A stretch of DNA of 64,000 bases, from NCBI RefSeq assembly GCF_923868895.1, contig NZ_OV350343.1:3596001-3660000 (forward strand). Direction: 5' to 3'. Numbering within the stretch: the first letter of the stretch is position 1; each line of letters starts with the position of its first letter. The stretch comes from Halomonas sp. TD01 (GTDB taxonomy: Bacteria > Pseudomonadota > Gammaproteobacteria > Pseudomonadales > Halomonadaceae). The position numbers and the translations under genes are program-made. This document shows, piece after piece, positions 1 through 10,989 of the stretch. Below the pieces are notes generated by a model, which ran no database searches, was not told where the DNA came from, and saw only the letters and a program-made list of their open reading frames with translations.

Positions 1-1279
1 TTAGCTGACCAACTTCTTCCTCTGTGCGGCCATGCGCAATCAGCTCTTTTGCCGCAGGCATATCAATGCCATAAACGTTGGGGTAACGAACAGGCGGCGC
101 TGCAGAAGCAAAATACACTTTACGGGCACCCGCATCGCGAGCCATCTGAATAATCTGCTTACAGGTGGTTCCGCGCACAATGGAATCATCTACCAACAGT
201 ACATTCTTGCCTTTAAATTCAACGTCAATAGCGTTCAGTTTTTGGCGCACCGATTTTTTACGTTGCGTCTGGCCCGGCATAATAAACGTACGGCCAATAT
301 AGCGGTTCTTCATAAACCCTTCGCGATAGGTCACACCCAAGTGCTGAGCCATCTCAAGGGCAGAGGTGCGTGACGTGTCAGGAATCGGAATGACAACGTC
401 AATATCGTGATCTGGCCACTCGTTTAGAATGCGGTCGCCAAGCTTGCGCCCCATCTGCATACGCGTGCCATACACGTAGGCACCATCGAGAATAGAATCA
501 GGGCGCGCCAGGTAGACATGCTCAAAAATACATGAGCGCAGCACAGGCCGATCAGCACACACCTGGGTGTGAATCTGTCCCTGCATGTCAACGAAAATCG
601 CTTCACCTGGTGAAAGATCACGCTCCAGCTCAAAGCCACCGACATCTAGCGCGACGGATTCTGAAGCAATCATGACATCCTGCCCCTCGTCACCTTGACG
701 AGTACCAAAAACCACTGGACGAATACCATGGGGGTCCCGAAATGCCACCATACCAAAACCGTTGATGATCGCGACCGCCGCGTAGCCGCCTTTGCAGCGC
801 CGGTGCACTCTACGAACAGCATCAAAAATATCTTCGGCTTCTAAGTGTAGGCCCTGCTTGCCCAGCTCATGAGCAAATACGTTTAGCAGCACTTCAGAGT
901 CAGAACTGGTATTGATGTGGCGAAGGTCGGTCGAGAAAAGCTCCTGCTTTAACTGCTCGGAGTTAGTCAAGTTACCGTTATGGGCCAGCGCAATACCGTA
1001 GGGCGAGTTGACATAAAACGGCTGAGACTCAGCTTCGCTGGAGGAACCTGCGGTTGGATAACGTACGTGGCCAATGCCAAGATTGCCTTTCAGGCGAGCC
1101 ATGTGGCGGGTATGAAACACATCTCGAACCAGCCCGTTACTCTTGCGCAGTAGGAAGCGTCCCTCGCTCCAAGTCATCATGCCGGCAGCGTCCTGGCCCC
1201 GATGCTGAAGTACGGTCAGAGCATCGTAGATTCCCTGATTTACCGCCTGCTTGGCCAGAAGGCCCACTATACCGCACAT
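1..1279 (-). CDS. purF: Amidophosphoribosyltransferase PurF (3' end outside window)
   Basis: First committed step of purine synthesis: transfers the amide nitrogen of glutamine to PRPP. Reading leftward from the ATG at 1279 the protein starts M-C-G-I-V-G, so Cys2 becomes the N-terminal nucleophile of the glutaminase domain. The PRPP loop ([12 protein letters not shown]) lies near 165-205. The frame is open to the window edge, so about 426 of roughly 505 codons are present and the C-terminus is missing. It lies 171 bp downstream of cvpA, the usual cvpA-purF pairing. Family known with high certainty; only the 3' end is unseen. Confidence 0.97.
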   Translation of the reverse strand, partial: MCGIVGLLAKQAVNQGIYDALTVLQHRGQDAAGMMTWSEGRFLLRKSNGLVRDVFHTRHMARLKGNLGIGHVRYPTAGSSSEAESQPFYVNSPYGIALAHNGNLTNSEQLKQELFSTDLRHINTSSDSEVLLNVFAHELGKQGLHLEAEDIFDAVRRVHRRCKGGYAAVAIINGFGMVAFRDPHGIRPVVFGTRQGDEGQDVMIASESVALDVGGFELERDLSPGEAIFVDMQGQIHTQVCADRPVLRSCIFEHVYLARPDSILDGAYVYGTRMQMGRKLGDRILNEWPDHDIDVVIPIPDTSRTSALEMAQHLGVTYREGFMKNRYIGRTFIMPGQTQRKKSVRQKLNAIDVEFKGKNVLLVDDSIVRGTTCKQIIQMARDAGARKVYFASAAPPVRYPNVYGIDMPAAKELIAHGRTEEEVGQL

Positions 1280-1450
1280 TCAAGTTACCTCGCTTTAGTG
1301 CCATGGTTTACCGTAGCAAACCCGTACGTTCATCAAACGAATGTGAGCCACTGTCTATTTTTCGCTCGCAAGAGCAGGCATTAGTAGACAGTAGCTGACT
1401 GTATAACTAACTAAACATCACGCAGCGTTGAACCAACCTAAGTAGCACAC

Positions 1451-2041
1451 TCATTGGCTAGCATTTTCAGATGTTGGCGTAAAAGGCTGTGGAACTAGCT
1501 CTTCCTGAGTTCGGAAATCCGGTAACGATATGTCGCGAAGCGAGTCAGGTGCTTGCGGTAGCTCACGCTCCCACTGATCTAACTGGCTTACCGCCCAATC
1601 GCGCAGCTCAATAAACGTCGGCCGTAGCTCAGCTTCTTGCCAAGCCTGTAGCTCAGCTAAGGGTGTTAGTGTAATAAGGACGGTTGCCACCAATAAAATG
1701 ACGGCGCCACGGGCAAGCCCAAAGGCTGCACCAGCGAAGCGATTAAGCAACCCCATACCAACCCACTCTACGGCCGCGTGAACGAGGCGGATAACAATCC
1801 CGCAAAGTAAAATGACCGCAAAAATCACTAAAATAAATGCCAACACCAAACGAGCATCGAAACTGTCGATGAACCCGCTCATTAGATCCGCCACCGGCTC
1901 TGCCAGAACGCGCGCTACCATCAGCGCGACTACCCACGCAGCCAAGCCAAGAGCTTCCCTGACAAATCCGCGCATAAAGCCTGCCAGCATGGAAAGTGCC
2001 AGCACCGCCAGGAAAAGCGCGTCTATCCAAGTAAGCGCCAT
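1451..2041 (-). CDS. cvpA: CvpA family membrane protein
   Basis: Small inner-membrane protein of 196 residues with about four hydrophobic segments, the first at roughly residues 5-25 and the last at roughly 105-125, then a polar C-terminal tail of about 70 residues. The family was first found through colicin V production in E. coli and its biochemical role is still poorly defined. It lies 3 bp downstream of the dedD-like gene and precedes purF, the conserved dedD-cvpA-purF order. Confidence 0.93.
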   Translation of the reverse strand: MALTWIDALFLAVLALSMLAGFMRGFVREALGLAAWVVALMVARVLAEPVADLMSGFIDSFDARLVLAFILVIFAVILLCGIVIRLVHAAVEWVGMGLLNRFAGAAFGLARGAVILLVATVLITLTPLAELQAWQEAELRPTFIELRDWAVSQLDQWERELPQAPDSLRDISLPDFRTQEELVPQPFTPTSENASQ

Positions 2042-2044
2042 AGA

Positions 2045-2707
2045 TTAATCTCTTACCCGCACTAACAAGCCCTGCACATTAGCACGCTGCTTAATAATCG
2101 CCATTGCAGACTCACCGTCTTCAGACGTCGCATACGGACCAACATAAACAGAGGTAAGGTTATTATCGCGCTCGCGGAGATAGGTGTTGAAGCCTGCCTG
2201 AGTAAGCTGATCACTTAAACGCTGCGCGTTACCCGCTTCACCAAAGCTTCCCACTTGAACTGCCCATTCACCCTGGGAAGAAGACGTTGGACCAGCTGAA
2301 TTCGATGACTCATTAGAGGAGCTGGTAGAGGAGCTTGTAGACGCGCTATTACGGTTATTTGCAGCCATTAATTCAGCGATGGGGTCGTTTGCGTCAGCGC
2401 TCTGAGTGTTCGAGCTACTGGCTTGATCTGTTTGTGGCTGCCTTGGATTGGCATCAATTGGCACGCTATTAGCTAAGCCATCTCCAGAACGATCCTCGCT
2501 GGAAGATGAGGACGTGTTGATAGATGACGGCATTTCCGGGATCGGAACGTCCTGCCGCGTTGCATCGACGGGCTGTTCAATAACAAACGTAGGTTGAGGG
2601 CGCTCTTCTCGTGGAGCAGGATCACTCATCAACCACGGCACGAAAATCGCCAACAGCGCGAGTAAAATGACAATACCACTGATGCGTTCCGTTTTACCGT
2701 ATTTCAT
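2045..2707 (-). CDS. dedD: SPOR domain protein, DedD-like
   Basis: Septal-ring peptidoglycan-binding protein. One transmembrane helix near residues 9-27 is followed by a long Ser/Asn/Gln-rich periplasmic linker with serine runs, then a SPOR domain in about the last 75 residues (beginning near W-A-V-Q-V-G-S-F). SPOR domains bind denuded glycan strands at division sites. The start at 2707 was chosen over the longer frame (2731) because GGAGAGGG sits just upstream and the protein then opens M-K-Y-G-K-T-E-R. It sits between folC and cvpA as in other gammaproteobacteria. Confidence 0.9.
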   Translation of the reverse strand: MKYGKTERISGIVILLALLAIFVPWLMSDPAPREERPQPTFVIEQPVDATRQDVPIPEMPSSINTSSSSSEDRSGDGLANSVPIDANPRQPQTDQASSSNTQSADANDPIAELMAANNRNSASTSSSTSSSNESSNSAGPTSSSQGEWAVQVGSFGEAGNAQRLSDQLTQAGFNTYLRERDNNLTSVYVGPYATSEDGESAMAIIKQRANVQGLLVRVRD

Positions 2708-2749
2708 ATCCCTCTCCATCAAGCTTAACAAGCACAGCGGCCGGGGCGA

Positions 2750-4078
2750 TTAAGCTTGCGGCAGTGTCATTTCCAACAGGGCCGCAACTGTAAAAAACGA
2801 GCCAGTAACTAATACCCGGTCAGCGGGTGCCAGCTGTTTAGCAATTACTTGCACACCGGCCTCTGGGGAACTGGCGCAGTGATGCACATGCCCACCGAGA
2901 GACGTGATACGCGCGGCTAGCTCAGCGGCTGGTCGACCACGTTCACCCTCCAACGTCACGCACACCCAGTCGGTAATACGTGGTAACAAAGCGCTAATAA
3001 CACCATCAGCGTCTTTATCATTTAGCATGCCGATCAACGCCCACTGACGACCACCTTCAGGCGCCAATGGCAGCCGCTTAGACACATAATCGGCCGCATG
3101 GGGGTTATGCCCGACATCCAAGCACCATTGCCCTATCCACTGCATACGCCCTGGTACTTGCACCCCATGAAGCGCACGACGGCAAGCGTCTGCATTTACC
3201 ACTAATCCGCTAAGTATAAGTGCTTGGAGAGCCGTTGCCGCATTATCAATCGGCAAACCGGGATCAGGAAGATTTGTCAGAGAAATAACGTCTCCCTGAC
3301 AGGTCAGCCCGCTCCAACTCCATTCAGACTGAGTATCAGCGCTTAAATTAGCAGGGTCATAATCAGAAGAGTGGCTAAAAACCTCGCCAAGGCAGTAGAC
3401 AGGAGCGGCAATCGCATTGGCAGTCTCTGCCACACTGCTGGGCAGTAGCCGGCTGCCTAGCACCGCGGGTCTCGCAGTACGAAAAATGCCTGCTTTTTCT
3501 CGGCCAATTTGTGCAATGTCGGACCCGAGAAAATTGGCATGATCCTGAGCAATAGTGGTGACAATAGCAACGTCCGCATCGATGATATTGACGGCATCTA
3601 ATCGACCACCCAGGCCAACTTCGAGTAGCGCTAAGTCGAGATTTTCCTGTGCTAGGCACCAGAGGGCGCACAACGTTCCCGCTTCAAAATAGGTTAAGCT
3701 AATTTCAGGCGCTTGTAGCCTTGCGTCCTCTACGCTAGAGAAGCCAGCAACTAGCCGTTGGTCATCAGCATGGTCACCGTCGATCGTGACACGTTCGTTA
3801 TAGCGCACTAGATGGGGCGAAGTATAAGTACCCACCCGTAGACCGTGAGTGCGTGCAACAGCCTCCATCATGGCAAGGGTCGACCCCTTGCCATTAGTAC
3901 CAGCCACCGTAATTACCTGTGTTGCAATCGGGCGACTTAGCAACCCCATGCGCTTGGCAACTTCAGCTACACGCTCAAGCCCCATATCAATCCCTACCGG
4001 GTGTAGAGTTTCAAGGTAGTCCAGCCATTCGGCTAAAGACCTAGGGGCCAATGAATTAGGGGTTGAAGATTTAGACAT
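2750..4078 (-). CDS. folC: Bifunctional dihydrofolate/folylpolyglutamate synthase
   Basis: Adds glutamate to dihydropteroate and then to folates, in the cytoplasm. The Mur-ligase-type P-loop A-G-T-N-G-K-G-S-T lies near residues 58-66, followed by the family's metal-binding and central domains. Length is about 442 residues, normal for FolC. The longer frame to 4150 is rejected because the extra 24 residues lie wholly inside accD. The ATG at 4078 overlaps the accD stop by 8 bp, giving translational coupling. The accD-folC pair is widely conserved. Confidence 0.96.
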   Translation of the reverse strand: MSKSSTPNSLAPRSLAEWLDYLETLHPVGIDMGLERVAEVAKRMGLLSRPIATQVITVAGTNGKGSTLAMMEAVARTHGLRVGTYTSPHLVRYNERVTIDGDHADDQRLVAGFSSVEDARLQAPEISLTYFEAGTLCALWCLAQENLDLALLEVGLGGRLDAVNIIDADVAIVTTIAQDHANFLGSDIAQIGREKAGIFRTARPAVLGSRLLPSSVAETANAIAAPVYCLGEVFSHSSDYDPANLSADTQSEWSWSGLTCQGDVISLTNLPDPGLPIDNAATALQALILSGLVVNADACRRALHGVQVPGRMQWIGQWCLDVGHNPHAADYVSKRLPLAPEGGRQWALIGMLNDKDADGVISALLPRITDWVCVTLEGERGRPAAELAARITSLGGHVHHCASSPEAGVQVIAKQLAPADRVLVTGSFFTVAALLEMTLPQA

Positions 4079-5081
4079 TGCGGGTCGAATCGTCGCTCTT
4101 AACAGTGCTGGCTTCGCTATGCGTTTCAGGCGTATTAACATCTGCTGCATCTGCTATGGGCGCTTCATCAACCAACGGCTCGTCAACTAATGCGTCGTCA
4201 CTAACACTACCTTCGGTAGGCAGCGCGATATTGTGGGTCAGTTTACGCAGAACACCACCAATGCGAGTACGCATATCATGACGATGCACGATCATATCCA
4301 CAGTGCCGTGCTCGAGCAGGAACTCACTGCGCTGGAAGCCTTCCGGCAGCGTTTCACGCACGGTTTGCTCAATAACCCGCGGGCCAGCAAAACCAATCAA
4401 AGCGTTGGGTTCAGCGATATTTAGATCGCCCAACATCGCTAGCGACGCGGAGACACCACCAAACACTGGATCCGTCAGAACGGAGATGTAAGGCACGCCT
4501 GATTGTTTGAGCTTTTCAAGTGCTGCTGACGTCTTAGCCATTTGCATCAGTGAAAACAGCGCTTCCTGCATCCGCGCCCCGCCAGAAGCAGCAAAGCAAA
4601 TCAGAGGAAGTCGCTCTTCAAGAGCAACGGTCGCCGCGCGAACAAACTTCTCGCCCACCACTGCTCCCATTGAGCCGCCCATAAAGGTGAATTCAAAGGC
4701 AACAGCAACAACAGGAAGTCCGTCTAGCTCACCACGCATAGCGACCAGTGCATCTTTCTCACCGGTTTCTTTTTGGGCAGCCGCTAAACGGTCTTTGTAT
4801 TTTTTAGAGTCGCGGAATTTCAAGCGATCGTTAGGCTCAATTTCAGCCGCGACCTCTTGTCGACCCTGTTTATCCAAAAACCAGTCCAAACGTTTACGCG
4901 CGGTCAACCGTAAATGGTGATCGCACTTGGGACATACGCTGTGGTGCTTCTCAAGCTCAGGGAGATAGAGAACCGCTTCGCACTTGGGACATTTACGCCA
5001 GAGGCCATCGGGCACGCTGGCGCGACGGTCTTTACGCTGGATACGCCCCATGGAGGGCACAATCTTGTCTAACCAGCTCAT
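4071..5081 (-). CDS. accD: Acetyl-CoA carboxylase carboxyltransferase subunit beta
   Basis: Beta subunit of the carboxyltransferase that makes malonyl-CoA for fatty acid synthesis, in complex with AccA. A four-Cys zinc ribbon is visible at C31, C34, C50 and C53 (C-x2-C-x15-C-x2-C), then the crotonase-fold carboxyltransferase domain with the [11 protein letters not shown] and SGGARMQE segments. At 336 residues it is about 30 longer than E. coli AccD because of an acidic, Asp/Glu/Ala-rich, probably disordered tail after about residue 285. Followed by folC with an 8-bp overlap. Confidence 0.97.
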   Translation of the reverse strand: MSWLDKIVPSMGRIQRKDRRASVPDGLWRKCPKCEAVLYLPELEKHHSVCPKCDHHLRLTARKRLDWFLDKQGRQEVAAEIEPNDRLKFRDSKKYKDRLAAAQKETGEKDALVAMRGELDGLPVVAVAFEFTFMGGSMGAVVGEKFVRAATVALEERLPLICFAASGGARMQEALFSLMQMAKTSAALEKLKQSGVPYISVLTDPVFGGVSASLAMLGDLNIAEPNALIGFAGPRVIEQTVRETLPEGFQRSEFLLEHGTVDMIVHRHDMRTRIGGVLRKLTHNIALPTEGSVSDDALVDEPLVDEAPIADAADVNTPETHSEASTVKSDDSTRNV

Positions 5082-5174
5082 ATCAAAAAGTTTCCGTATA
5101 CGTCAATGCTTAGCAACGCCAAGCTTGATGAGTGTCGTCAATCAAAATTCAGTGTAGGCGATGAGGGAATGCGC

Positions 5175-5978
5175 TTAGGCATCCATCGCGGTGCGCATTT
5201 CGCCCAACACGCTTTTAAGCTGACCAGCAATGGTTTCAGGTGCGTCAACGCTTTCTGCAATGCGGTTCACTAGCGCACTGCCAACAATCACACCATCAGC
5301 GACTTTCGCTACTTCAGCGGCCGTCACACCATCACGGATACCGAAGCCAACACACAGTGGCAAGTCGGTCATTTCACGCAAAGGCGCGAGGTGCTCAGCC
5401 ACATCGTCAGCGTTGAGTGTAGCAGCACCGGTAACGCCCTTAAGCGAAACATAATAGAGATAGCCCTCACCGTGAGCACATATTGTAGCGGCACGAGCAT
5501 TGGAAGTGGTAGGCGCAACCAAGAAAATCGCTGCTAGATCGCGCGCTTTTAATAGCGGGCCGAACTCGTCAGCCTCTTCAGGCGGCATATCTACTACCAG
5601 CACGCCATCAACGCCAACGCTTGCCGCTTTATCAGCAAACGTTTCATAGCCAATCCGCTCTATCGGATTGAGATATCCCATCAATACGATAGGTGTTTTA
5701 GCATCCACTTGACGGAACTCAGCGACCATATCCAGCAGATCAACTAAGCGAGTGCCCTGCTTAAGCGCCCGCTCACAGGCTTTTTGAATCACCGGGCCGT
5801 CAGCCATTGGATCTGAAAACGGCACGCCAAGCTCAATAATATCAGCGCCCGCTTCTACCAGGGCATGCATAAAGCCCACGGTGTACTGAGGCGCAGGATC
5901 ACCGGCGGTAATGTACGGGATCAAGGCCTTACGACCCTGCTCTTTTAATTCGGAAAAACGTTGGTCAATACGGTTCAT
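5175..5978 (-). CDS. trpA: Tryptophan synthase alpha subunit
   Basis: Cleaves indole-3-glycerol phosphate to indole, channelled to TrpB. TIM barrel of 267 residues. The catalytic residues are visible as E49 (in I-I-E-L-G-V-P) and D60 (in P-M-A-D-G-P), at the same numbers as in the E. coli enzyme. It lies 8 bp downstream of trpB and 93 bp upstream of accD. trpB-trpA here lacks the rest of the trp operon except trpF, the split arrangement known in pseudomonads and relatives. Confidence 0.97.
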   Translation of the reverse strand: MNRIDQRFSELKEQGRKALIPYITAGDPAPQYTVGFMHALVEAGADIIELGVPFSDPMADGPVIQKACERALKQGTRLVDLLDMVAEFRQVDAKTPIVLMGYLNPIERIGYETFADKAASVGVDGVLVVDMPPEEADEFGPLLKARDLAAIFLVAPTTSNARAATICAHGEGYLYYVSLKGVTGAATLNADDVAEHLAPLREMTDLPLCVGFGIRDGVTAAEVAKVADGVIVGSALVNRIAESVDAPETIAGQLKSVLGEMRTAMDA

Positions 5979-5986
5979 GCTAGCCC

Positions 5987-7225
5987 TTAAAACTCAATGC
6001 CATCGATGTTCGCAACGGTCATGATATCTTTATCACCACGACCAGAAAGGTTGACCACGATATGCTGGTCAGGGCGCATGGTCGGGGCCAGCACCTTCGC
6101 ATGGGCAAGCGCATGGGCAGATTCCAACGCTGGCATAATCCCTTCCATGTGCGTCAGCTCACGGAACGCTTCCAGCACTTCTTTATCGTTTGCCGCTACG
6201 TAGTTAACTCGGCCAACATCTTTCCATAGCGCGTGTTCAGGGCCAACACCTGGGTAGTCGAGCCCAGCAGAAATCGAGTGTGTGTCCGATACCTGCCCCG
6301 CTTCGTCAGACATCAAGTAAGTGCGGTTGCCGTGCAAAACACCACGTGGCGCGTTCGTCGAAAGCGGCGCGGCATGCCGGCCTGTTTCGATACCATCGCC
6401 ACCAGCTTCGACACCGTACATAGCCACCGCATCATCTTCGACGAAGGGATAAAATAGGCCCAAGGCGTTAGAACCACCGCCTACACAGGCAATCAGCGCA
6501 TCCGGCAGACGCCCAATTTGCGCTAATGACTGTTGGCGCGCTTCACGTCCCACTACCGAATTGAAATCACGCACCAGCTGCGGATAAGGATGCGGACCAG
6601 CCACGGTACCAATGATGTAGAACGTGTTATCAACGTTGGTGACCCAGTCACGCAATGCTTCATTCATCGCGTCTTTAAGCGTACGAGTGCCTGATTCCAC
6701 AGGAATTACCCGCGCACCCAACAGGCGCATACGATAAACGTTCAATTTCTGACGCTGAACGTCTGCCGCCCCCATATAAACGTCACATTCCAGGCCTAAG
6801 CGAGCTGCCACTGTCGCCGTGGCAACACCGTGCTGGCCCGCACCGGTTTCAGCAATAACCCTGGGCTTGCCGGTTTTTTTGGCTAACAGCGCTTGGCCAA
6901 TAGTGTTATTAACCTTGTGGGCACCCGTGTGGTTCAAGTCTTCACGCTTCAACCAAATTTGCGCGCCCCCTAGAGACTGTGACCATCGTTCAGCATGGTA
7001 AAGCGGCGATGGACGCCCTACATAATGGGCAAGATCACGGTCAAACTCAGCCTGGAAAGCGGGATCATCACGCAAACTCAGGTAGGTCTGCTCTAACTCT
7101 TCCAGGGCAAAGCTCAGGGTTTCCGACACAAACCGGCCGCCGTAGGGGCCAAAATGACCACGGGCATCCGGCATTCGGGTCAGGTCGCTGAACTTGGTTT
7201 CAGTCGCTGAGACAGTCACAGGCAT
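5987..7225 (-). CDS. trpB: Tryptophan synthase beta subunit
   Basis: PLP-dependent condensation of indole with serine. The PLP lysine is K104 in H-T-G-A-H-K-V-N-N. The phosphate-binding glycine loop G-G-G-S-N-A and the [11 protein letters not shown]-terminal segment are intact. Length of 412 residues is typical, with a slightly extended N-terminus of about 15 residues. Operon order on the minus strand is trpF-trpB-trpA, with a hairpin in the 85-bp gap after trpF. Confidence 0.97.
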   Translation of the reverse strand: MPVTVSATETKFSDLTRMPDARGHFGPYGGRFVSETLSFALEELEQTYLSLRDDPAFQAEFDRDLAHYVGRPSPLYHAERWSQSLGGAQIWLKREDLNHTGAHKVNNTIGQALLAKKTGKPRVIAETGAGQHGVATATVAARLGLECDVYMGAADVQRQKLNVYRMRLLGARVIPVESGTRTLKDAMNEALRDWVTNVDNTFYIIGTVAGPHPYPQLVRDFNSVVGREARQQSLAQIGRLPDALIACVGGGSNALGLFYPFVEDDAVAMYGVEAGGDGIETGRHAAPLSTNAPRGVLHGNRTYLMSDEAGQVSDTHSISAGLDYPGVGPEHALWKDVGRVNYVAANDKEVLEAFRELTHMEGIMPALESAHALAHAKVLAPTMRPDQHIVVNLSGRGDKDIMTVANIDGIEF

Positions 7226-7275
7226 ACCTCACAAGATCGCCAGAACAGGCAAACAATAAATGAACTAACAATGAG

Positions 7276-7303
7276 GCGTAGTTGCCCGCAGGGCACGCTA
7301 CGC
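7276..7303 (-). promoter_or_regulatory. Hairpin in the trpF-trpB gap
   Basis: An imperfect inverted repeat (GCGTAG..GCCC gca GGGC..CTACGC) lies in the 85-bp space between trpF and trpB. It has no T-run on either side, so it is more likely an RNA stem that affects mRNA stability or partial readthrough than a full terminator. Function is inference. Confidence 0.4.
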
Positions 7304-7310
7304 AATGAGC

Positions 7311-7946
7311 TTATTGGGCGCTGGCTAACGCCACATTTTGAACAAAAGATGCCATTAACTCGGCATCTTTTATGCCGTGGGACATTTCTATACCACCAGA
7401 AACATCAACCGCATAAGGCACTACTTGGTTAACCGCAGAAGCCACATTATCAACCGATAACCCACCAGCCAGGATAACAGGTTTTTCTAAGGTTGCGGGA
7501 ATTCTAGACCAATCAAAGGTCTCTCCGGTTCCTCCTGGGATGCCAGGACGATAGGCATCTAACAGCAACGCTTGGGCGTGTGAATAGTCAGCTGCCGCTT
7601 GATGCAGGTCGATATCATCACGCATGCGCAGTGCTTTAATCCAAGGCCGCCCGAACTGCTGGCAGAACGAGGCTGGCTCATCACCATGAAACTGGATTAA
7701 ATCCAAATAAGGTAAACACCGCTCAATGAATTCAACGGGCTGGTTAACAAATAACCCTACCCGCGTCACAAACGCAGGTACTCGCACTGCCAGCTCTTCA
7801 AGCAACTCCGGCGTTATGCTTCGAGCGCTCTTAGGCCACATTACAAAGCCCAGCGCGTCCACACCAAGCGATGCTGCCAGCGCCACATCCTCATGGCGGG
7901 TTAAGCCACAGAACTTGATTCGCGTGCGGGCTAAATATGCGCTCAT
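7311..7946 (-). CDS. trpF: Phosphoribosylanthranilate isomerase
   Basis: Amadori rearrangement of N-(5-phosphoribosyl)anthranilate in tryptophan synthesis. TIM barrel of 211 residues. The general base Cys is C13 in K-F-C-G-L-T, and the acid Asp lies in the C-terminal V-D-V-S-G-G-I-E motif. The start at 7946 overlaps the truA stop by 4 bp (ATGA type), so trpF is probably translationally coupled to truA. Confidence 0.96.
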   Translation of the reverse strand: MSAYLARTRIKFCGLTRHEDVALAASLGVDALGFVMWPKSARSITPELLEELAVRVPAFVTRVGLFVNQPVEFIERCLPYLDLIQFHGDEPASFCQQFGRPWIKALRMRDDIDLHQAAADYSHAQALLLDAYRPGIPGGTGETFDWSRIPATLEKPVILAGGLSVDNVASAVNQVVPYAVDVSGGIEMSHGIKDAELMASFVQNVALASAQ

Positions 7947-8881
7947 GACGACACCCCCTGCTGATCTAAAGGCTCCTGCTTCTTAAATGTTAGCTTGCGC
8001 CTAGCAGCAATACGGGGATTATCAGGCAGCTCACGCTCACCGGTCCACTCGCCGGTAAATGCAAGCAGGTTAGGACCTAGCGGCTCTTTGGGCAGATCAA
8101 ATCGCTCATCATAGAGTGAGTCTACGAAATGAAGGCCACAAGCCGGTGCGGTGACATCGCCTTTACGGCGATTCTTAAGCGCCAGCAAGCGTTCAATATG
8201 CCCCTCATCCTGGGAACCGCGCCCTACGCTGACCAATGCCCCCGCAATATTGCGAATCATATGATGCAAAAAAGCATTGCCCTGAATATCAATGACCACT
8301 ATCGGCCCATAGCGTTTCACTTCTACAAAGTGCATTTGCCGCCAAGGCGTTTTGGACTGGCAGCCCGCCGCCCGAAAGCTACTAAAGTCATGCTCGCCCA
8401 CCAAGGCCTGCGCCGCTCGATGCATAGCATCGGCATCTAGCGGGTCTCGGCACCAAGTTACGTTGTGGCGTTCTAGCACCGGGCGGCTAATTTGATTCAA
8501 TAAAATATAACGATAGCGACGCCCAAGCGCGCCTAGACGGGAATGGAAGTCGTCGGACACTGGCTTTACCCAGCGCACAGCGACGTCTCTGGGAAGATTG
8601 GTATTGCTGCCAAAAATCCAGGCTTTTTCAGAACGCTGAACAGGCGGGTCAAAATGGATGACTTGCCGCGTGGCATGCACACCAGAATCGGTTCGACCAC
8701 TGGCATGAATACGCACTGGCGCACTGGCCACTTTCTCCAGGGCATCTTCCACCGCTTGCTGAACAGATGCTGCATGCTTCAAACGCTGAAAGCCGCAAAA
8801 GCGCGTACCATCATATTCAATGCCCATCGCTAGGCGCCCCACCAGGGGCTTTGTTTCGTCAAAATGGTAAAACAGCGTCAT
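7943..8881 (-). CDS. truA: tRNA pseudouridine(38-40) synthase TruA
   Basis: Isomerises uridines 38-40 of the tRNA anticodon arm. The catalytic aspartate is D65 in S-G-R-T-D-S-G-V-H-A. Length of 312 residues is slightly above the E. coli protein (270), with a C-terminal basic extension. It lies between fimV (24 bp upstream) and trpF (4-bp overlap); fimV-truA-trpF is a conserved neighbourhood in pseudomonads. Confidence 0.96.
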   Translation of the reverse strand: MTLFYHFDETKPLVGRLAMGIEYDGTRFCGFQRLKHAASVQQAVEDALEKVASAPVRIHASGRTDSGVHATRQVIHFDPPVQRSEKAWIFGSNTNLPRDVAVRWVKPVSDDFHSRLGALGRRYRYILLNQISRPVLERHNVTWCRDPLDADAMHRAAQALVGEHDFSSFRAAGCQSKTPWRQMHFVEVKRYGPIVVIDIQGNAFLHHMIRNIAGALVSVGRGSQDEGHIERLLALKNRRKGDVTAPACGLHFVDSLYDERFDLPKEPLGPNLLAFTGEWTGERELPDNPRIAARRKLTFKKQEPLDQQGVSS

Positions 8882-8905
8882 GAAGCCACGTCACATAGAA
8901 GATAT

Positions 8906-10708
8906 TTAAGGTGTACCATTATCCCGACGTCGCGGCTCGAATGCCACCTCTTCGATTTCCCATTCATCCTCAGCAGCCTTTCGCTTTTGCTCTGCAGCTG
9001 CTTTAGCCACGTCACCCTCTTGTTCAGAAGAAACATAGTCCCATGTAAAATCTACCGTGGGCTGCATAGGAGTCTCTGCCGGCTGCTCTCGGGGCTCGAT
9101 CGAAGGCGGCTCATAATCAATCGTACCGGCTCGCCGTCCCTCATCGCTCTGCGAGGGCACTTCGACTGGCTCAGGAGTGTCTAAAAAAGCGTTATCAAGC
9201 GCCAGTTCATCCTCATCCGTTTGGCCCGTTTCGTCTTGCTTCTCTTTCAGCGGCGTAAACAATTCAGATATCGGTTCTTCTTGCGCAATTTGCTCTGGTT
9301 CAGACTGCTCTGGTTCAAATTGCCTTGGTTCAACGTACTTTGTCTCAACCTGCTCCGGAACACTTCGCTCTGAGGTTTCGAGTGGTCCGTCGATAGGCTT
9401 GGTTTCAGCAACGGCATTAGGTCGTGGCGCGTCTGCAGGCGAGGCTAAGGGGACGTCTTCCCACTGCCGTTCACGACGCTTACGCGACCATACTAGCGCT
9501 CCTAACAAAAGCGCCAGGGCGATGCTAGCAAGCGGCCATTGATACGCAGAAATGCGATTAACGATCGTTTCAAAGCTACTCTTTGAGCGACTGGTGTTCG
9601 ACGCCTCACTGGAGGCAGTACGCCCCCCTGCATTGCTTGCCGTCAGCGCGGCACTGCTCGCCAGCGCATCAGACATTTCAGTGGTTTGCTGAAGTTCACG
9701 CTGAGAAGCGTCTAATGCTTGAGTTAGCGAAGCCATCTCTTGACGCAGCGTGGCTAGCTCATCGCGCATTTGGTCGCGCTCATCCAGTAAGGCTTGCAGC
9801 CTAGCCTGGCTTTCTAATAGCTGCTCAGCTAACGCTTGCTCTTCGACGACGGCCTCATCAGCCTCAGACATTTCCTGAGATTGATTAGCGCCCTGATCGT
9901 CACTCACCATAGCGGGCCCACCAGTCGGCTCCTGGCTCGAATCATTTTGGTCTTCAGGTGTTTCTTGGGGTTCTTCAGCCACCTGCCGACTTACAGGCTG
10001 ACGCATCGCCTGAATCGCCTGCGCGGCATTACTGGGCGTGCGTAAGGTTATCTGCTGACGACTGGGAACATTGAGCGTCTGCCCCGCACGGAGTTCATCC
10101 ACATTGCCCGTAGGGAACGCACTGGGGTTGGCCTCTAAAAGCGCCATCATCATTTGTTGAATGGTAACGTCGGCTGGCTTCACCCTTGCGGCAACGCCCC
10201 CCAGAGTATCGCCACTTGCGACGTAGGCAATATCTCGTGCGGCTTGTGCAGTAGCGACAGGCGCTCGGCTAATCACTTCGGGCGTGCTAATGGCGTCAGC
10301 GGGACTGTCCATCGCGTACTCAGGCGGATCAAACAGCAGCGTTAAAGCGCGCGTCTGACGCCCTTCAGGCGAGGAAATGGTTAGCAGTAGATCCAACCAC
10401 GGCTCATGAATTGCCTGGGAAGAGCGCAGCAGCAGACGATGCCCGTTAGGCTGCTCTTGAATCTGAACACTGACGCTTGCCGTGAGAGGCGTCCACTCTA
10501 AACCCAGCGCCCTAAACGCCGATTCGTTCGCCACGTCAACACGTAAGTCACTTAGCGCGAATCGCTCGCTTTCCTGAAGTGGCACTGTTGCTTCAAGCGG
10601 CGCATCTAACGGCGAATTTACCGTTGCTTGGCCCAACCCGAGAGCCAGCGCTAGCGGGCTAACGGTACTGAGCGATAGCCACAACAACTTTGCCAACTTT
10701 TTTCTCAT
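8906..10708 (-). CDS. fimV: FimV-like LysM membrane protein, short form
   Basis: Polar scaffold family linked to type IV pili and pole organisation. Visible order: signal peptide (about 1-24, ending near A-L-A-L-G), N-terminal FimV domain (24-130), LysM peptidoglycan-binding motif (about 158-215), a Glu/Gln-rich coiled coil (about 280-345), one transmembrane helix (about 392-408, followed by R-K-R-R-E-R), then an acidic cytoplasmic region rich in Glu, Pro and Gln. At 600 residues it is shorter than Pseudomonas FimV (about 920) and no C-terminal TPR part is evident, so function may be reduced to envelope anchoring. The asd-fimV-truA context supports the name. Confidence 0.85.
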   Translation of the reverse strand: MRKKLAKLLWLSLSTVSPLALALGLGQATVNSPLDAPLEATVPLQESERFALSDLRVDVANESAFRALGLEWTPLTASVSVQIQEQPNGHRLLLRSSQAIHEPWLDLLLTISSPEGRQTRALTLLFDPPEYAMDSPADAISTPEVISRAPVATAQAARDIAYVASGDTLGGVAARVKPADVTIQQMMMALLEANPSAFPTGNVDELRAGQTLNVPSRQQITLRTPSNAAQAIQAMRQPVSRQVAEEPQETPEDQNDSSQEPTGGPAMVSDDQGANQSQEMSEADEAVVEEQALAEQLLESQARLQALLDERDQMRDELATLRQEMASLTQALDASQRELQQTTEMSDALASSAALTASNAGGRTASSEASNTSRSKSSFETIVNRISAYQWPLASIALALLLGALVWSRKRRERQWEDVPLASPADAPRPNAVAETKPIDGPLETSERSVPEQVETKYVEPRQFEPEQSEPEQIAQEEPISELFTPLKEKQDETGQTDEDELALDNAFLDTPEPVEVPSQSDEGRRAGTIDYEPPSIEPREQPAETPMQPTVDFTWDYVSSEQEGDVAKAAAEQKRKAAEDEWEIEEVAFEPRRRDNGTP

Positions 10709-10926
10709 TCACGCCCCGACTGCTTTTCGTTGTTAGTGCCACCCTCATACGAATGGATCAAGCATCAATGCCATGGAGTAAACCGTTTTTACCACACCTT
10801 GTCTATTACTACCTACCTGTCGCTAACTACCTGTCACTAGCTATGATCATCACCTGCATATTACAACTATAAAATCGTCTATTACTTGGCATCAACGGTA
10901 CATTAAGAGCCAATGTGAGCATACAA

Positions 10927-10956
10927 AAACGGGAAGCTGCGAACAGCTTCCCGTTT
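10927..10956. terminator. Terminator downstream of asd
   Basis: Perfect stem of 13 bp (AAACGGGAAGCTG / CAGCTTCCCGTTT) around a CGAA loop, flanked by A- and T-rich sequence on both sides. It lies 34 bp past the asd stop in the minus direction and ahead of fimV, so it most likely ends the asd transcript. Confidence 0.85.
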
Positions 10957-10989
10957 ATTTTCAACGTCTTTACCTAAAGTGTGGCGTGC

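Noticed and set aside
1054..1398. Plus-strand ORFs opposite purF
   Set aside because: They lie antisense to a clear PurF reading frame and have no family features.
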